Origin: Campanula takesimana
Lineage: Eukaryota; Streptophyta; Magnoliopsida; Asterales; Campanulaceae
Reading direction: 5' to 3'
Assembly (NCBI GenBank): GCA_026119855.1
Contig: JAOWBW010000250.1
Coordinates: 1,358,843-1,422,842 of the forward strand
Length of the DNA stretch: 64,000 nucleotides
Under the pieces are notes generated by a model. The model made no database searches, was not told where the DNA came from, and saw only the letters and a list, made by a program, of their open reading frames with translations. This document shows, one piece after another, positions 33,791-45,823 of this stretch (positions within the stretch are counted from its first letter, which is position 1; each line of letters starts with the position of its first letter). Made by a program: the position numbers and the translations under genes.

Positions 33791-34320
33791 CAATGGCAAG
33801 AACATTGCCTCATTTCTAAAATCGTTTTCCAAAAGAACCTCGATGGCAAGAAAATCGCCTCGTTTTCAAAAAAAAAATCACAAAGAAACTTGATGGCAAG
33901 AACATTGCCTCGTTTTCCAAAGTCATTTTAGGCTCAGAACGCCTCCCTAATAACTCCTTCAATCTATTTGACTTATAGGTCGATGAACCCCTAGAAGTCT
34001 TTTCAATGCCTTTGACCAATAGGCCGACGAACCCTCTAGAGGTCCTTCAATCTATTTGGCTTATAGGTCGACAAACCCCCTAGAAGTCTCTTCAATACCT
34101 TTGACCAATAGGCCGACGAACCCCCTAGAGGTCCTTCAATCTCTTTGACTTTTAGGCTGACGAACCCCCTAGAAGTCTCTTCAATATCTTTGACCAATAG
34201 GCCGACAAACCCCCTAGAGCTCCTTCAATCTCTTTGACTGATAGGCCGACGAACCCCCTAGAGGTCCTTCATTCTCTTTGACTGATAGGCCATCGAAACC
34301 CCTAGAGGTCACCACCCTCA
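33785..34320. repeat. 53-bp and 44-bp tandem repeats
   Basis: Three units of GATGGCAAGAACATTGCCTC (33785-33930), then about eight units containing GACYWATAGGCCGACGAACC and CTAGARGTC (33945-34320), spacing about 44 bp. Likely the internal region of another D/F-type element. Confidence 0.8.
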
Positions 34321-34426
34321 TTTCGATGTTAGTCTACTTTGGTCCGTTCGGTTGCCCTGAATTCGACCCCCTCAAGTATTTTGTTACTCTCTTGGTCCGT
34401 ACTGACGCCGGTACGGATCTCCCTCA

Positions 34427-34467
34427 GAACTACGCCCCGACTTGATTCCCTTAAGGGGATACGTAGG
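34427..34467 (+). other. Structured motif 1, copy 5
   Basis: Outer CTACG/CGTAG, linker CCCCGACTTGAT, inner CCC-ttaa-GGG. Confidence 0.75.
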
Positions 34468-34576
34468 CAGCTCAAATGCAAGAGCTCAGTCGCCCGTTCC
34501 AATCAAATCGTGTTTCCAATCCCCAGCAAAGAGAATACAAATTCTCGATGCACCCCCCCCCCCAGCATTTTCGGCC

Positions 34577-34615
34577 GAACTACGACTGGTCTGATTCTCG
34601 CAAGAGATACGTAGG
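34577..34615 (+). other. Structured motif 1, copy 6
   Basis: Outer CTACG/CGTAG, linker ACTGGTCTGAT, inner TCTC-gcaa-GAGA with a GNRA loop. It differs from copy 7 by a paired change (CTC/GAG versus CCC/GGG). Confidence 0.8.
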
Positions 34616-34670
34616 AATCTCGGGTTTCCGAGTTCGACCATATGATTGTGTTTGTTTGCTTGCTTGAGTA

Positions 34671-34708
34671 GAACTACAGAGGCTTGATTCCCGTAAGGGA
34701 TACGTAGG
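34671..34708 (+). other. Structured motif 1, copy 7
   Basis: GAACTACA (one mismatch to CGTAG), linker GAGGCTTGAT, inner TCCC-gtaa-GGGA with a GNRA loop. Confidence 0.75.
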
Positions 34709-34749
34709 AAGCCCTACTTTGGGGGCCAAATTCTAAACCCTAGACGAGA

Positions 34750-36452
34750 TCGGTTGTCTATATTGGATCGTCGAATCCCCTTTTCATTAGAGAACACACA
34801 CACTTCATACACAACTCTCCAACTCACTTCACTCATATTCAGCCCTTTTGCTCCCTCTCAAGCCTTGACAACCCCTCAAATCTCAGCCACTAAACCACCC
34901 ATACACCACCATAGCACCACCACAAAGCAATCACTAGATACAACACAAATCAAACACTCAAAACACCCATTCAATCAAAGGCAAACACCTTTAGAAAAAA
35001 CCAAAAAAGTCTTCCCTTGGAAGCAAAGGAAGCACCACATAGGTAATCTCTTCCTCTTGTAATCTCTTTCAATGTAAAATGTAGATGATTATGTAGTTTA
35101 TTTTGGGGTCTAGCCACTTTGTTAGGCTAAGACCCCCATTTGATGTTCCAAGATACAAATGTTGGCATTCTTGTTGTTTTCCTTTCTAAATGATGATATA
35201 CCATGACTAAATACTCAGATGGTTGTTGTTTTGTGTTGTTAATATGTATATATATGTATGTCCAAAGTTTCATGTTCATAGTATCTCATTTGAGTGAGTT
35301 TTCATGGGTGTTTTCACCCCTTTTGTAAATGTTCAGCAGACTGTCCATCTGCATCTTTCTGTCTTGTTGCTTTATTTATGCATAGCAAATATGGTTTTTG
35401 GTCTTATACCACAAAAGGTATTTTGTTATAGACAAACAAAGTAAGATGAAAATGTAAATATAATATTTTTACCCTGAGTGGAAGAGGTTCTTTCCATTTT
35501 TAGTTTCAACTCTATTCTCAGATTAGCATACTTCCTGATCTGACACCAAAATGTCAGAGGTGTTTTGTGTGACTTAAACTCTCTCAATGTCCTTTAAAAT
35601 TTTCAGATATAAACTTTGATATGTTAGGAATAACTTTCATGTTTGGTATTTCCCATGATTCCCCCGTTTTCATGATGCAAAAGGTGAGTCTTTTATGGAT
35701 GTATGAATGTCTGTCAGATCTGGCTGTTGAAAGTTCCATCTTGCATGCCTTGTTTGGACACCTTAACATGCTCCTAAAATCAGAGGAAAATTCATGGTTG
35801 ATACTTGATGTGTTACGGACTTTTCTTAACATTCACTTTCCAGATTGTGCAAGCATAAGAGTAGGTACAAAAAGAAGGAAGGGACAGCAGTCCTTAAAAT
35901 GCTTGGGGACGGAGTTTGGACATTCTTTTATATGGGATTAGTTTCCCTTTTTTGTTCACCATTATAAATATTAATCCCCCACCCCTTTATGTGCTTCCCT
36001 TACTGGATATGAATGCTAAACCATTTTCAAAACCAAGTGCGAGTCCACCCAAACCGACTCTCATTTGTGAATTAAAGCAAACATTCCTAGAATAGGAAGA
36101 CTTCCTCTTATATTAAATCACCATTTTTGTTAGGGCGTAAAAGCAAGGCATAAAAGGCATAAAATGAATCTAAGTGGCATGCATACTAGAGACCATCACG
36201 GGCGAGGAGAGTGCCTAACCCCTTCTCTTCTCGTAACTTAGCCCCCGAACCCACTTTCTCTAAAAAAGGTTTTATCTTCGTTTTTCCTAAAATAAAATGA
36301 GGTGGCGACTCTTGACTGTTTTGATTCCATCGAGAGGAAACCATTGTGTGAGAACCGAGCGCATTTCCAAAAGCGTATTAGCACGAAATGGACCCGAATC
36401 GCTTTCACGAGCGATCATTTCGCGGTTTGGCTTTCGAGCGCGGGCTCTCACA
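34750..36452 (+). repeat. Element B 5' LTR (left boundary unresolved)
   Basis: A diverged relative of the A LTR: CTTCCCTTGG plus AGGAAGCACC near 35010, the GAGACCATCACGGGCGAG hairpin (36203-36233), primer-core copy at 36303-36311, and exact right end ..GGGCTCTCACA before the primer site. Confidence 0.7.
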
Positions 36453-36453
36453 G

Positions 36454-36471
36454 TGGCGACTCTGCTGCGGA
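36454..36471 (+). other. Element B primer binding site (tRNA-Arg-like)
   Basis: TGGCGACTCTGCTGCGGA, one base after the LTR. Confidence 0.78.
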
Positions 36472-37457
36472 TTATCTTAAGTGGGATAGACTCTAATCTT
36501 TGTGTGTGCCATGCTTTACTTGCCTTGCTTGGGTTGTGTATATATTTATGCCTTAACCTTTGTTTTGTAGGGACATTCTTTTTCCTTCACCCTCTTATTT
36601 GTATATATATGCATGCGTGGTGGGTGGTTCCCTCAAAAAAGAAAAAGAAAATGGATAAAATAAAAAAGGAAAAGAAAAGGATTTTCTTGTTTTCTTTACT
36701 TGCTTTCAAAATCATTTTCGAACTCATAGATACCTCACGCACATGCACGTTTTTGAAAATAACGTCTCGTAGAACTGTACAAACCCGAGAAGGTAACCCG
36801 AGAGTATAAGGGAGCTCATTGGACTTCCCTAAAGGGCCCGCGGTGTACATTCTCACCCCAAAGCGCGCCTATTAGTCATTGCGATGGGTGTAAGCCAATC
36901 TTCCCCGTTACCAAGCCACGATGTCCATGTTTTCAAAAAATGACACGTCCCAGACTTCATGCCGGTTTTTGTCTAGCAATTTCACCTCAATCCTATGCAT
37001 TTCCCAAAGGGTCATAAACAACCTACATTGTGGAAATTCATTGAAATGCTCGGATTGACTTTAAATTGTCAAGACCCTCCCTTAGACCGTAACCGAATGG
37101 TGGATCCCCGAAAGAGTATAGGCCCTTCGCTAGGGGCTTGGACGGAAAATAGTACAGGTGCAAAACGTTGGTCCTATACTTTAGAGACGGTATCCACTAT
37201 TCCAAGATTTCATGCGAAAATGTGTCAAAATAAAGCAAGTGCTTATCCGGCATTCTAGGTTTGATTTTGTGATTTTTGAACTTCTTTTGAATCAAGCTCA
37301 GAAAATCTCGATCCTTTCCACTCTCTAATCATCCCTATACACCATCCCTTTCAGATACTCTAAGCCTGGCATCTACTTGTAGTGGGGGAGTTAGAACCGC
37401 AAGGGGAGGTTGATCCGAGTTACCGAGGCAGTGCCCGTTGTCGAAGAAGATACTGTA
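36472..37457 (+). other. Element B leader with nested stems
   Basis: Colinear with the A leader. Stem arms: GTGGAT 37100-37105 with ATCCAC 37192-37197; AGTATAGG 37115-37122 with CCTATACT 37173-37180. Confidence 0.7.
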
Positions 37458-39120
37458 ATGGCCGAAGAAGGGAATGATCAAGCCTATGTGCCGCCACCGG
37501 GTCTTCAAGCATGGTTAGAACAGAATGTGTTGGGTCAGATGAGAACTCAGCAAGACGAGTTACTTGCTACGCTTGTTCAGATGCAGAATCAGAATGGTAA
37601 TGGGGCTCCTAATGGCAACCCCAACGGAAATCCCAATGGCAATCCGAATGGAAATGACAATGGTAATGGGGCTCCCAATGGCAACCCCAACGGAAATCCC
37701 AACGGCAATCCGAATGAAAATCAGAATGGTAATGGGGCTCCTAATGTCTATCCCAATGGAAATGGCAATCCTAATGTGAATGGAAATGGCAACGGGATCC
37801 CCACCGTGAACTTGAATCCCAATGGTAGTAACACCAACGGTCATAATCATCACCAAGGTTTCCATCCTCATAGTCATGTGGCTCATCCAGACTTCAGTGG
37901 CCTCAATCAAAACTTTATCCCGAATCAAGCCAACTTCGCGGTGAACCCGTCTCAGTATCCGCCCGATCATAATGCCTTTGCTCAGTATATGCAAACTCTG
38001 TATCCGAATCAGCAACCCAACGCCTATGGTGCGTTTTCTAGTGGTGTCTCTCCGTACAATCAAGGAACTTCCCATGGGCAAGATCCTAATTTGGTCCGCC
38101 AAATGGAAACATACTACAAAGGGGTCCTTTATGTACCTGTTACTAGAGCTGAGATTGAAATGAATGAAATGAAAGAAATGTTGAGAAAGGTCATGAATAT
38201 AGGGGAATTCTCTGCAGACTCTTTGAAATTATCTCCGTTTGCTGTTCTGCCCCCTAAATTCAAAATGCCCGATGTGGAAAAAATTCGACGGTACGGGGTG
38301 CCCAATGGCCCACTTGAAATCTTATGCTCATGCAATGCAGTCTCGTGGGGCTAATGTCGGTGCTATGGCCTCCAACTTCCATTTGACTTTGGTAGGAGCC
38401 GCTAAGCAATGGTTCATGACTGTGGATGCCAACTTGGTTGATAATTGGGGAAAACTTGTGGATGAATTCCAAAAGCGATACAAAGATAACTCCAACTGGG
38501 AGAAGAGCCGCCGTGATCTTGATTCGTGTGCTCAGCATGAGAAGGAATCGTTCTCTGAATTTGCAAGTAGGTAGAGGAAGAAAGTCGCTCAGACTTTGGA
38601 AAGGCCCGACGGTGCAGAGCAAACCCGCATTTTCCTTAAGAATCTTCAGCCAGTGTATGCGGATAAGATGAAATATCTCCTATTTACAGATTTCGCCTCT
38701 ATTCTAGATGTGGGTTCCTGTATTGACGAAGATGTCCAAACCGGAGTGATCAAGATAGACCCTTCTCCTAGCTCCTACAGGTTCCGACCTACTGCTAAAG
38801 CCCCGGCGCCAGTTGTGAACAATGTTGCCACGACTCCCGCTCCCTTTTGGAACAACAATGTGGGACCTAGCCGGAACAGCTACAATAGGGCACCCTCGTG
38901 CTATAATCAAGACGGGTCTGTGAATTCCATCAACAATCAGCAAAGGAATGGTAGAAATCAGAGAGAGAGGCAGTTTGATAAGTTCAACGCTCCGTTGTCC
39001 ACTATTTTCCAAGGATTGGTCACCCAAGGGGTATTAAACCGATAGAAGGATACCGCCCACCTAATCCACCTCCTAAGAATTGGGACGCGAACAAGTATTG
39101 TGCATACCACATATCACCTG
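37458..39120 (+). pseudogene. gag: Element B Gag
   Basis: ATG 37458 (MAEEGND). Conserved PPPGLQAWLEQNVLGQMR. A greatly expanded Asn/Pro/Gly block (PNGNPNGNPNGN type, 37590-37850) is longer than in A or C. The capsid segment KQWFMTVDANLVDNWGKLVD is at about 38405. Frame change near 38280, TAG near 38573 (TGG in A), another frame change near 39040. The knuckle CAYHISPGHATDDC is intact in its own frame, with NWD where A has its stop. Confidence 0.85.
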
Positions 39121-41061
39121 GTCATGCGACGGACGATTGTTGGAATTTGAGGCACACTTTGCAAGACATGATTGACGATGTGCTCATTCAGAAACCAGCC
39201 CAACCGAATGTGGTGACTAATCCCTTACCGGGAATCCATATGATCGAATCTGAAGAAGACTACTCAATGACTAGTTTCATAGTCCCAAAGAAAGCTTTGA
39301 ATTACAGCGTGACTCCTGTTATTTCCAAAGACTTTGAGTGCTACATGATCTCCTGGGATTCGATCTTGCCTAGTGCCAAAGCCGTCGAGGAACGAAAGGC
39401 CCCTCTTGAAAAGGCCACTTGGATTGGTGGAAACGTGAATCATCTCACTCGCTCAGGGAGAGCCTATCAGTCTCCGTACCCTGAGGCGAGCGAATCTGGA
39501 AAGGACAAAGAAGGAGCTCCCGCTCAAAAAGAAAAGGTCACCGAGAACCCGGTCTTAACGCAGTTAAAGAAAACCCAGGCTAACATATCCATTTGGGGTT
39601 TGCTTTCATCTTCTCAAGATCACCGAGACACTCTGGTTAAAGCTCTCACTCAACCTGTCATCCCGATCGAGACCTCTCCTAATGACCTTGTCCACATGGT
39701 CAGTAACATTTATTTTGGGAATATTATCACTTTTACTGATCTCGATGCACCAAAAATTGACCTTAATCATATCGAGGCTCTGCACATCACAGTCGGGGTT
39801 GGAGGTGAGCACTTAGCTCGTGTGTTGGTCGATAATGGCTCTTCAGTCAATGTTTGTCCCGTGCATGTCCTCGCAGATTTGGGAATTAAGATAACTGATT
39901 TGGCCCCGTCTTCTCAAGTGTCCGTGCCTACGATAGCACCAGTCGTTGTGTCTTGGGTTTTATCTCCCTCACTCTCACCATTGGCCCTCTGGTTATGCCA
40001 ATTGAATTTCAAGTGATCGACATCAAGTTCTCATTCAGTCTACTCTTGGGACGTCCTTGGATCCATGGAGTGAAAGGGGTAGCTTCTTCTTACCATCAAT
40101 GCATCAAGTTCATTGACGACAATCATGTTGTGGTAGTTCACGCCCAGGATGACACGCAAGTCAATGACCTCCCGATCTTAGGAATTGAACACAAAGATAC
40201 CGGTATTTTCTTAAGCGGTTTTGAAGTGTTCACACAAGCTCGGATCCATGCTATTGAATATGTCAAAGAAACCGATCCGACTGGGGGAAAGAGGACCAAG
40301 TATGGTGACGCGATGGCCTTGAATATGGTCAAGAAGATGAATTTCTTACCTATGTTGGGACTCGGGAAAGAGCAACAAGGGTGTGTTGAAGCTATCAAAA
40401 ATGATGTGCCTGTTTTTATTCCTCCGTTTGGACTCGGCTACAAGCCCACTCCCGCTGAAATTGCCAAAGCTATTCGTGATAAAAGGGAGAGGCAGAATGC
40501 CATCAAGAAGGGAAGGGCCTATGAGCTCCCACCACTCCGTCCTACGAAAAAACTTGGAAGGGATACTTTATTCGCAAGAGCAAAAATGTGGCCAATGTTA
40601 TGCCTTTTGAGCCGTCTAATGGCATGGACAAAAAGCCTCACGCGGGATGGGAAGTATTTGATGATGTGAAGTTGTTCGATGAAAGCCTTGATTTAGGCGG
40701 TTCCTATAAGCAACCGGGCCCGGTTACCCCGTGGAATATCGATGAGGAGGATGATGTCTTCGCATTGTTTGAAGGATTTGGCTTTGAAAACATATATGTG
40801 GTTATGATCGAAGGTGGCACCACAGAAGCTTATGACCCGGTGAAACACCTCAAGCCGGCAGTGGCACCACTTAATAACTGCTCCAAAACCACTGGCCCGC
40901 TCGCCACTGTTGACATGCTCGTGAAGCAGTTTGGATATGTTCGCCCCGATGGACCAGCTTTTTAACCCTTTGTACTCTCTGATGTTGTTTCCGGGACTCC
41001 CGAAGAGGGCTTCACTGTCGAGGACCTCGACGCTGTCGCTGAGCTTGTACTCCCGTCTGTC
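39121..41061 (+). pseudogene. Element B protease and linker
   Basis: Protease core VLVDNGSSVNVCP near 39826-39865, frame change near 39920, LLGRPWIHG near 40045, then the same long linker as A with a frame change near 40560. A TAA at 40963 (GAA in A) interrupts it. Confidence 0.8.
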
Positions 41062-41743
41062 GTGAATGAAATTTCCTCTATTTCCGTTTACTCCTTGGTT
41101 GCCAATATTTTAAATAATGATTTAACAAATGAAAATTTAATAACAAATGAAGTTAATCATGAATCTTTAAAAGACATAAGCCAAGATGAAAAAGATTATT
41201 TAATAGAGCTAAGTAGGTTAGCAAAACAGCGTGGGGAACGAAAGTTAGAGGCCTGTGGGGAAGATTTGTCCACTGTCAATCTGGGGCTGAACGGGAAAGT
41301 CAAAGAAATGAAAATTGGAAGCTTCATGCAAGGGGCTGACAGGGAACATTTGATCAGTTTACTCAAAGAATTTGTCGATGTGTTTGCTTGGTCGTATGAA
41401 GATATGCCTGGGTTAGATTCGATAATTGTGGAGCATCGAATTCCTACCTTTCCCGACGCCAAGCCGGTCAAACAGAAACTACGCAGAATCAAGCCGCAGT
41501 AGGCCCTCCAGGTTAAAGAAAAGATCGAGAGGTTGCTGCAAGTGGGTTTCATCCGAGTTGTGGAATATCCCCAATGGTTGTCCAACATGGTCACAGTCGA
41601 GAAGGCGAACGGCAAAGTATGGATATGTGTTGACTTCAGAGACCTCAACAAAGCTTGCCCGAAAGATGATTTCCCGTTACCAAATATTGATATTCTGGTT
41701 GACTCAGTCTCAATGTACAAAGTGAAGTCATTTGTTGATGGAA
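41062..41743 (+). pseudogene. Element B RT, N-terminal part
   Basis: It has the AT-rich segment (NDLTNENLITNEVNHES), FAWSYEDMPGLDS, and ICVDFRDLNKACPKDDFPLP, stopping at SFVDG just before the YNQI motif. A TAG at 41501-41503 replaces TGG. The catalytic YVDD is lost to the junction. Confidence 0.85.
41741..41743. other. Inverted junction of elements B and C
   Basis: Plus-strand B (..GTTGATG) meets minus-strand C (AGTCTAACCGG..). GAA could belong to either side, judged from the intact A sequence at 27696 and 28870. No LTR end or target duplication is present, so it is not a normal insertion. Confidence 0.75.
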
Positions 41744-42330
41744 GTCTAACCGGATAGCAATGGGCGGGTGCGCATCACTTGGATCAATGAGCAAGATTCC
41801 AATTCCGAAACCTCTCTTGTTGGCAGCCCCATCAAAGAAGAGTTGCCACTTATTCTCCGAATAATCAACAGTGTAGATCCCTTCATCGGGAAACTGAGCT
41901 TCTGGTCCGGGCTCAAGATCAAGAGCCAAATCTGCAAGCTAGTCTGCTATCACCCTTCCTTTAATGGACTTAGGAGTTGCGTAAGTCATATCAAACTCAC
42001 TTAAGAGAAAAGCCACTTGGCCACTCGATTGGACATGGTTGGCCTTTCGAGGATGTACTTCACTGGATCCATTCGGGATATAATCTGGACAGGTAAGGAT
42101 TGCAGATAAATTTTTAATCGCTGCGAGACCCAAACCAAACCGGTACATGCCTTTTCCAACGCTGAGTAGTTCAATTCACTCCCTTGTAGCTTTCTGCTAA
42201 CAAAATAGATGGCACTTTCCACCCAGGAGTCCTCTTTTTCTTGTGCAAGCATTGCTCCTACTGCAGTATCAGTAACTGTTAGGTACAGTCGTAAGGGTTT
42301 GTACGAATGAGGTGGCGCCAAGACCGTGGG
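41744..42330 (-). pseudogene. Element C RNase H and start of aRNH
   Basis: Minus strand: LTVTDTAVGAMLAQEKED and IYLQSLPVQIISRMD (RNase H), then WQLFFDGAANKRGFGIGIL (second RNase H) cut off at IAIRLDF by the junction. Several frame changes. Confidence 0.8.
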
Positions 42331-44290
42331 CTTGTCAAGTATTCTTTGATCTTTTCAAAAGCAATCTGGCATTCTTCATCCCATGATCGATCGGTGTCCT
42401 TTTTTAGGAGCTTAAAGAGCGGTTCACACATCATGGTTAACTGCCGTATGAATCTGCTAATGTATTGAATCCTTCCCAAGAAACCTTTCACCTCTTTTTG
42501 AGTTCGAGGTTGAGGCATTTCTGTGATGGCCTTTATTTTGTCGGGGTCGACTTCAATCCCTTTTTCAGTTACCAAGAAACCTAAGACTTTGCCTCGGACA
42601 GTACCGAATGTGCATTTAGCAGGATTCAATTTCATGTGGTACTTCCGCAACCTTTCGAAGAACTTTCTGAGGTCAATCAGATGCTGAGCGCCTTCTTCAA
42701 CTGAGTGCACAATCATGTCATCCACGTAGATTTCAAGCTCTTTGTGGATCATGTCATGAAAAAGGGTCGTAGCACCTCTTTGATAAGTGGATCCGGCATT
42801 TTTAAGACCGAAAGGCATCACAGTATAGCAGAACGTCCCCCACGGGGTGATGAAGGAAGTTTTCTCTTGATCTTCTACTGCCATCTTAATTTGGTTATAA
42901 CCCGCCATTCCATCAACGAACGACTTCACTTTGTGCATTGCAACCGAGTCCACCAAAATGTCAATATTTGGTAACGGGAAATCATCCTTCGGGCAAGCCT
43001 TGTTGAGGTCTCTGAAATCAACACATATCCGGACTTTGCCGTTCGCCTTTTCAACTGTGACCATATTGGACAACCATTGGGGATACTCCACAACTCGGAT
43101 GAAGCCTACTTGTAGCAGTCTCTCGATCTCCTCTTTAACCTGAAGGGCCCACTGCGGCTTGATTCTGCGTAGTTTCTGCTTGACCGGTTTGGCGTCAGGA
43201 AAGGTAGGAATTCGGTGTTCCACGATCGTCGGATCTAACCCTGGCATGTCTTCATACGACCAGGCAAACACATCAACAAATTCTTTGAGTAAACTGATCA
43301 GCTGTTCCCTCTCAGCCCCTTGCATGAAGCTCCCGATCTTCATTTCTTTGACTTCTTCATTCAGCCCCAGATTGATGGTAGACAGATTTTCCCCACAGGC
43401 TTCTAATTTTCGTTCCCCACGCTGTTTTGCTAACCTGTTTAACTCGATTAAATAGTCTTTTTCATCTTGACTTATGTTTTTTAAAGATTCATGATTAACT
43501 TTAGTTGTTAAATTTTCATTTGTTAAATCATTTTTTAAAATATTGGCAACCGAGGAGTAAGCGGAAATAGAGGAAACTTCATTCACAAAAGAGGGGAGTA
43601 CAAGCTCGGCGACCGCGTCGAGGTCCTCGACAGTGAGGTCCTCTTCGGGAGTCCCGGAAACAACATTAGATAGCACAAAGGGTTCAAAAGCGGGGCCATC
43701 AGGGTGAACATAACCAAACTGCTCCACCAGAGTGTCAGTAGTAGCGAGCGGGCCAGTGGTTCTGGACCAGTTATTAAGTGGTGCCACTGCCGGCTTGAGG
43801 TGCTTCACCGGGTCATAAGCTTCACCATTACCATTTTCGATCATAACCACATATCCGTCTTCAAGACCAATTCCTTCAAACAACCCGAAGACATCATCTT
43901 CTTCATCAATATTCCACGGAATAATCGGGTCCAGTTGCTTATAGGAACTGCCCACATCAAAGTTTTCATCGACCATCTTGATATTCTCAAATACTTCCCA
44001 TCCAGCATGAGGCTTTTCATTAATGCCAATAACTGGCTCAAAAGGCATAACATACGTGACATCTTCAACTTTGCAAACAAAATATCCCTTCCAGGACTTT
44101 TCATAAGGACAGAGTGGGGGGGAGCTTATAAGTCCTTCCACTTTTGATAGCAGTCTGTCTCTCCCTTTTCTGACGTACAGCTTCGGCGATTTCGGCAGGA
44201 GTCGGTTTGTAGCCAAGCCCAAAAGGAAGGAAGAAAAATGGAACATCATCCTTGATAGGTTCAATACACCCTTGTTGCTCTTTTCCAATC
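42279..44290 (-). pseudogene. Element C linker and RT (long open frame)
   Basis: Nearly 670 codons are open. After about 55 codons in a shifted frame, it carries the linker (EEDDVFGLFEGIGLEDGYV), the AT-rich segment, and complete RT including FVDGMAGYNQIKM, FGLKNAGSTYQR and YVDDMIVHS, then the connection domain. It retains CAG and CTGATC where A has a stop and a frame change, so it is the best preserved RT here. A frame change near 42300-42330 separates it from RNase H. Confidence 0.85.
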
Positions 44291-44576
44291 CCCATCATAG
44301 GCAGGAACTTCATCTTCTTGACCATATTCAAGGCCATTGCGTCTCCATACCTGGTCCGCTTTCTACCAATTAGATCGGTCTCCTTGACATATTCAATAGC
44401 ATGGATCCGAGCTTGTGGGATCACTTCAAAACCACTCAAGAAAATGCCAGTATCTTTGTGCTCAATTCCCAAAATCGGGAGGTCATGAACTTGCGTATCA
44501 TCTTGGGCATGAACTACCACTACATGATTGTCGTGGATGAACTTGATGCACTGATGGTAGGAGGAAGCTACCCCTC
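44291..44576 (-). pseudogene. Element C protease, 3' part
   Basis: Minus strand: LPILGIEHKDTGIFLSGFEV and downstream, directly abutting the F insertion. The other protease half continues at 59074. Confidence 0.8.
44572..44576. repeat. Target site duplication of element F (left), CCCTC
   Basis: CCCTC before the left LTR, repeated at 59069-59073. Uninterrupted A reads AGAGGGG there (26030-26043), consistent with a simple 5-bp duplication. Confidence 0.93.
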
Positions 44577-44818
44577 TGTGAATACGTGTGTTTGAATTTG
44601 AGAATATTCATAGTAACATTAAAATTATGAGAGTCGCCACGCCGTTTTAATTATAGCCAAAACATTGAGAAAAAGCATGTTTAATGGGTTCGGGGGTCAA
44701 ATTACAACAAGAGAAGAATATTGGACGTTATCACTCCTATTGCCCGAATTGATCGGTCTTTCTATCATGATGAAGGTGTTAGTAGTGTGTTAGTGATTGA
44801 GACCGGATCCGAAGATTG

Positions 44819-44861
44819 CCTACGTTCCTCTCAATGTGAGAAGCTCAGGTCAGCGTAGTTC
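44819..44861 (-). other. Structured motif 1, copy 8 (F 3' LTR)
   Basis: Outer CTACG/CGTAG; linker CTGACCTGAG; inner CTTCTCA-cat-TGAGAGG with one G-U pair. Followed in sense by GCAATCTTCGGATCCGGTC. Confidence 0.8.
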
Positions 44862-45320
44862 GCAGAGAATTAGAATAGGCAGAAGAATCGGGATCATGCA
44901 TAATGAGGGGGGAATTACCTAAAGATTAGGGTTTAGAAGTAGTTCCTAGATCATCCTCGGTTTGATGAACCCTCGATCATCATCGGCTATGAAATAACAT
45001 ATAATTATGAAGATCGCAACCCTAAATATAGCATAAATAAGGTTTTAATCTATGAACACGAAGAACATGCGAAGAACATATTATGAACATATGAATGAGC
45101 ATGCAAAGAATATGAAGAAACTATGAATAAACATGTACGAACATGAATATAAAAGATCTACATTAAAAATAATGCAAGAACGTGAAGAAATAAGTTAGAA
45201 AACTTACCTATGTTGGCAAGAAATAAACCTTGATCTTCTTGGAGGTTTGAATGCTAATTAGAGAGCAAAATTGTGTTTAAGAACTCTCCAATTCGGATCC
45301 TTAAACCAATAGCCTGGAGT

Positions 45321-45461
45321 GGTTTATATAGTAAACTGATGGGAGGATCTGATGGTCCAGATCATCCGGCGCAAGGTTGGCGGCCTGGCCATTGTTGATG
45401 CCGGTGACAATAGTGGCCGCGTGGCCAAGATCAACGCGGAGCAATGTTGGCCGCGTGGCCA
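45321..45461 (-). promoter_or_regulatory. Element F LTR promoter region with three palindromic boxes
   Basis: TATATAAACC (sense, 45330-45321) preceded by TGGCCACGCGGCCA-type boxes at 45461-45448, 45427-45414 and a variant at 45391-45377, spaced 34 and about 36 bp. The 5' LTR has the same. Confidence 0.55.
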
Positions 45462-45663
45462 AGGTTGCCGGCTGACTTGATTTTCAAGCTAGGGTTTCAC
45501 TGTTGCTTTATGGTAACCCTAAGTTGCCTATTTTGATGGATTTTGTCATAAATGAGATATTTTGGGAATCCAGGACAAGTCTTTGCAAGGTTTCTAATTC
45601 CTATAAAGTCCTTGTATATTTGGGAAAGTCCTAATAAACTCATTTTCAGATCGGGTACTAACA

Positions 45664-45679
45664 GTAGCCCCTCGGCGAC
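45664..45679 (-). other. Element F polypurine tract
   Basis: Sense GTCGCCGAGGGGCTAC directly before the LTR; nearly the same in G at 32396-32410. Confidence 0.7.
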
Positions 45680-45785
45680 GCTTCTTGCAAGGCAATGTGG
45701 GGTCGACGATAAAAGAAGGATCCGTCTGAAACATGAGTTTCAAAACAGATGAAAGGTAAGGGAACGGCTGAACCTTGACAGGCGA

Positions 45786-45823
45786 CCTACGTATCCACGG
45801 GGGAATCAAGCCAAACGTAGTTC
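45786..45823 (-). other. Structured motif 1, copy 9
   Basis: Outer CTACG/CGTAG; linker TTTGGCTTGAT; short inner stem TCC/GGA. About 125 nt before the F 3' LTR, as in G and D. Confidence 0.75.

Larger units (their letters stand above)
34750..41743 (+). mobile_element. Element B: Ogre/Tat-type retrotransposon, truncated in RT
   Basis: LTR, primer site, leader, gag, protease, linker and the first third of RT, all in plus orientation and diverged from A/C. It ends at 41741-41743, where sequence flips into minus-strand RNase H of element C. Second RNase H, integrase and 3' LTR are missing. Many frame changes and stops. Confidence 0.85.
44577..45663 (-). repeat. Element F 3' LTR (1087 bp)
   Basis: Contains motif 1 (44819-44861), a primer-core copy (44631-44639), the TATA stretch 45321-45330 (sense TATATAAACC) and three TGGCC-GCG-TGGCCA boxes at 45377-45461. 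Confidence 0.95.
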
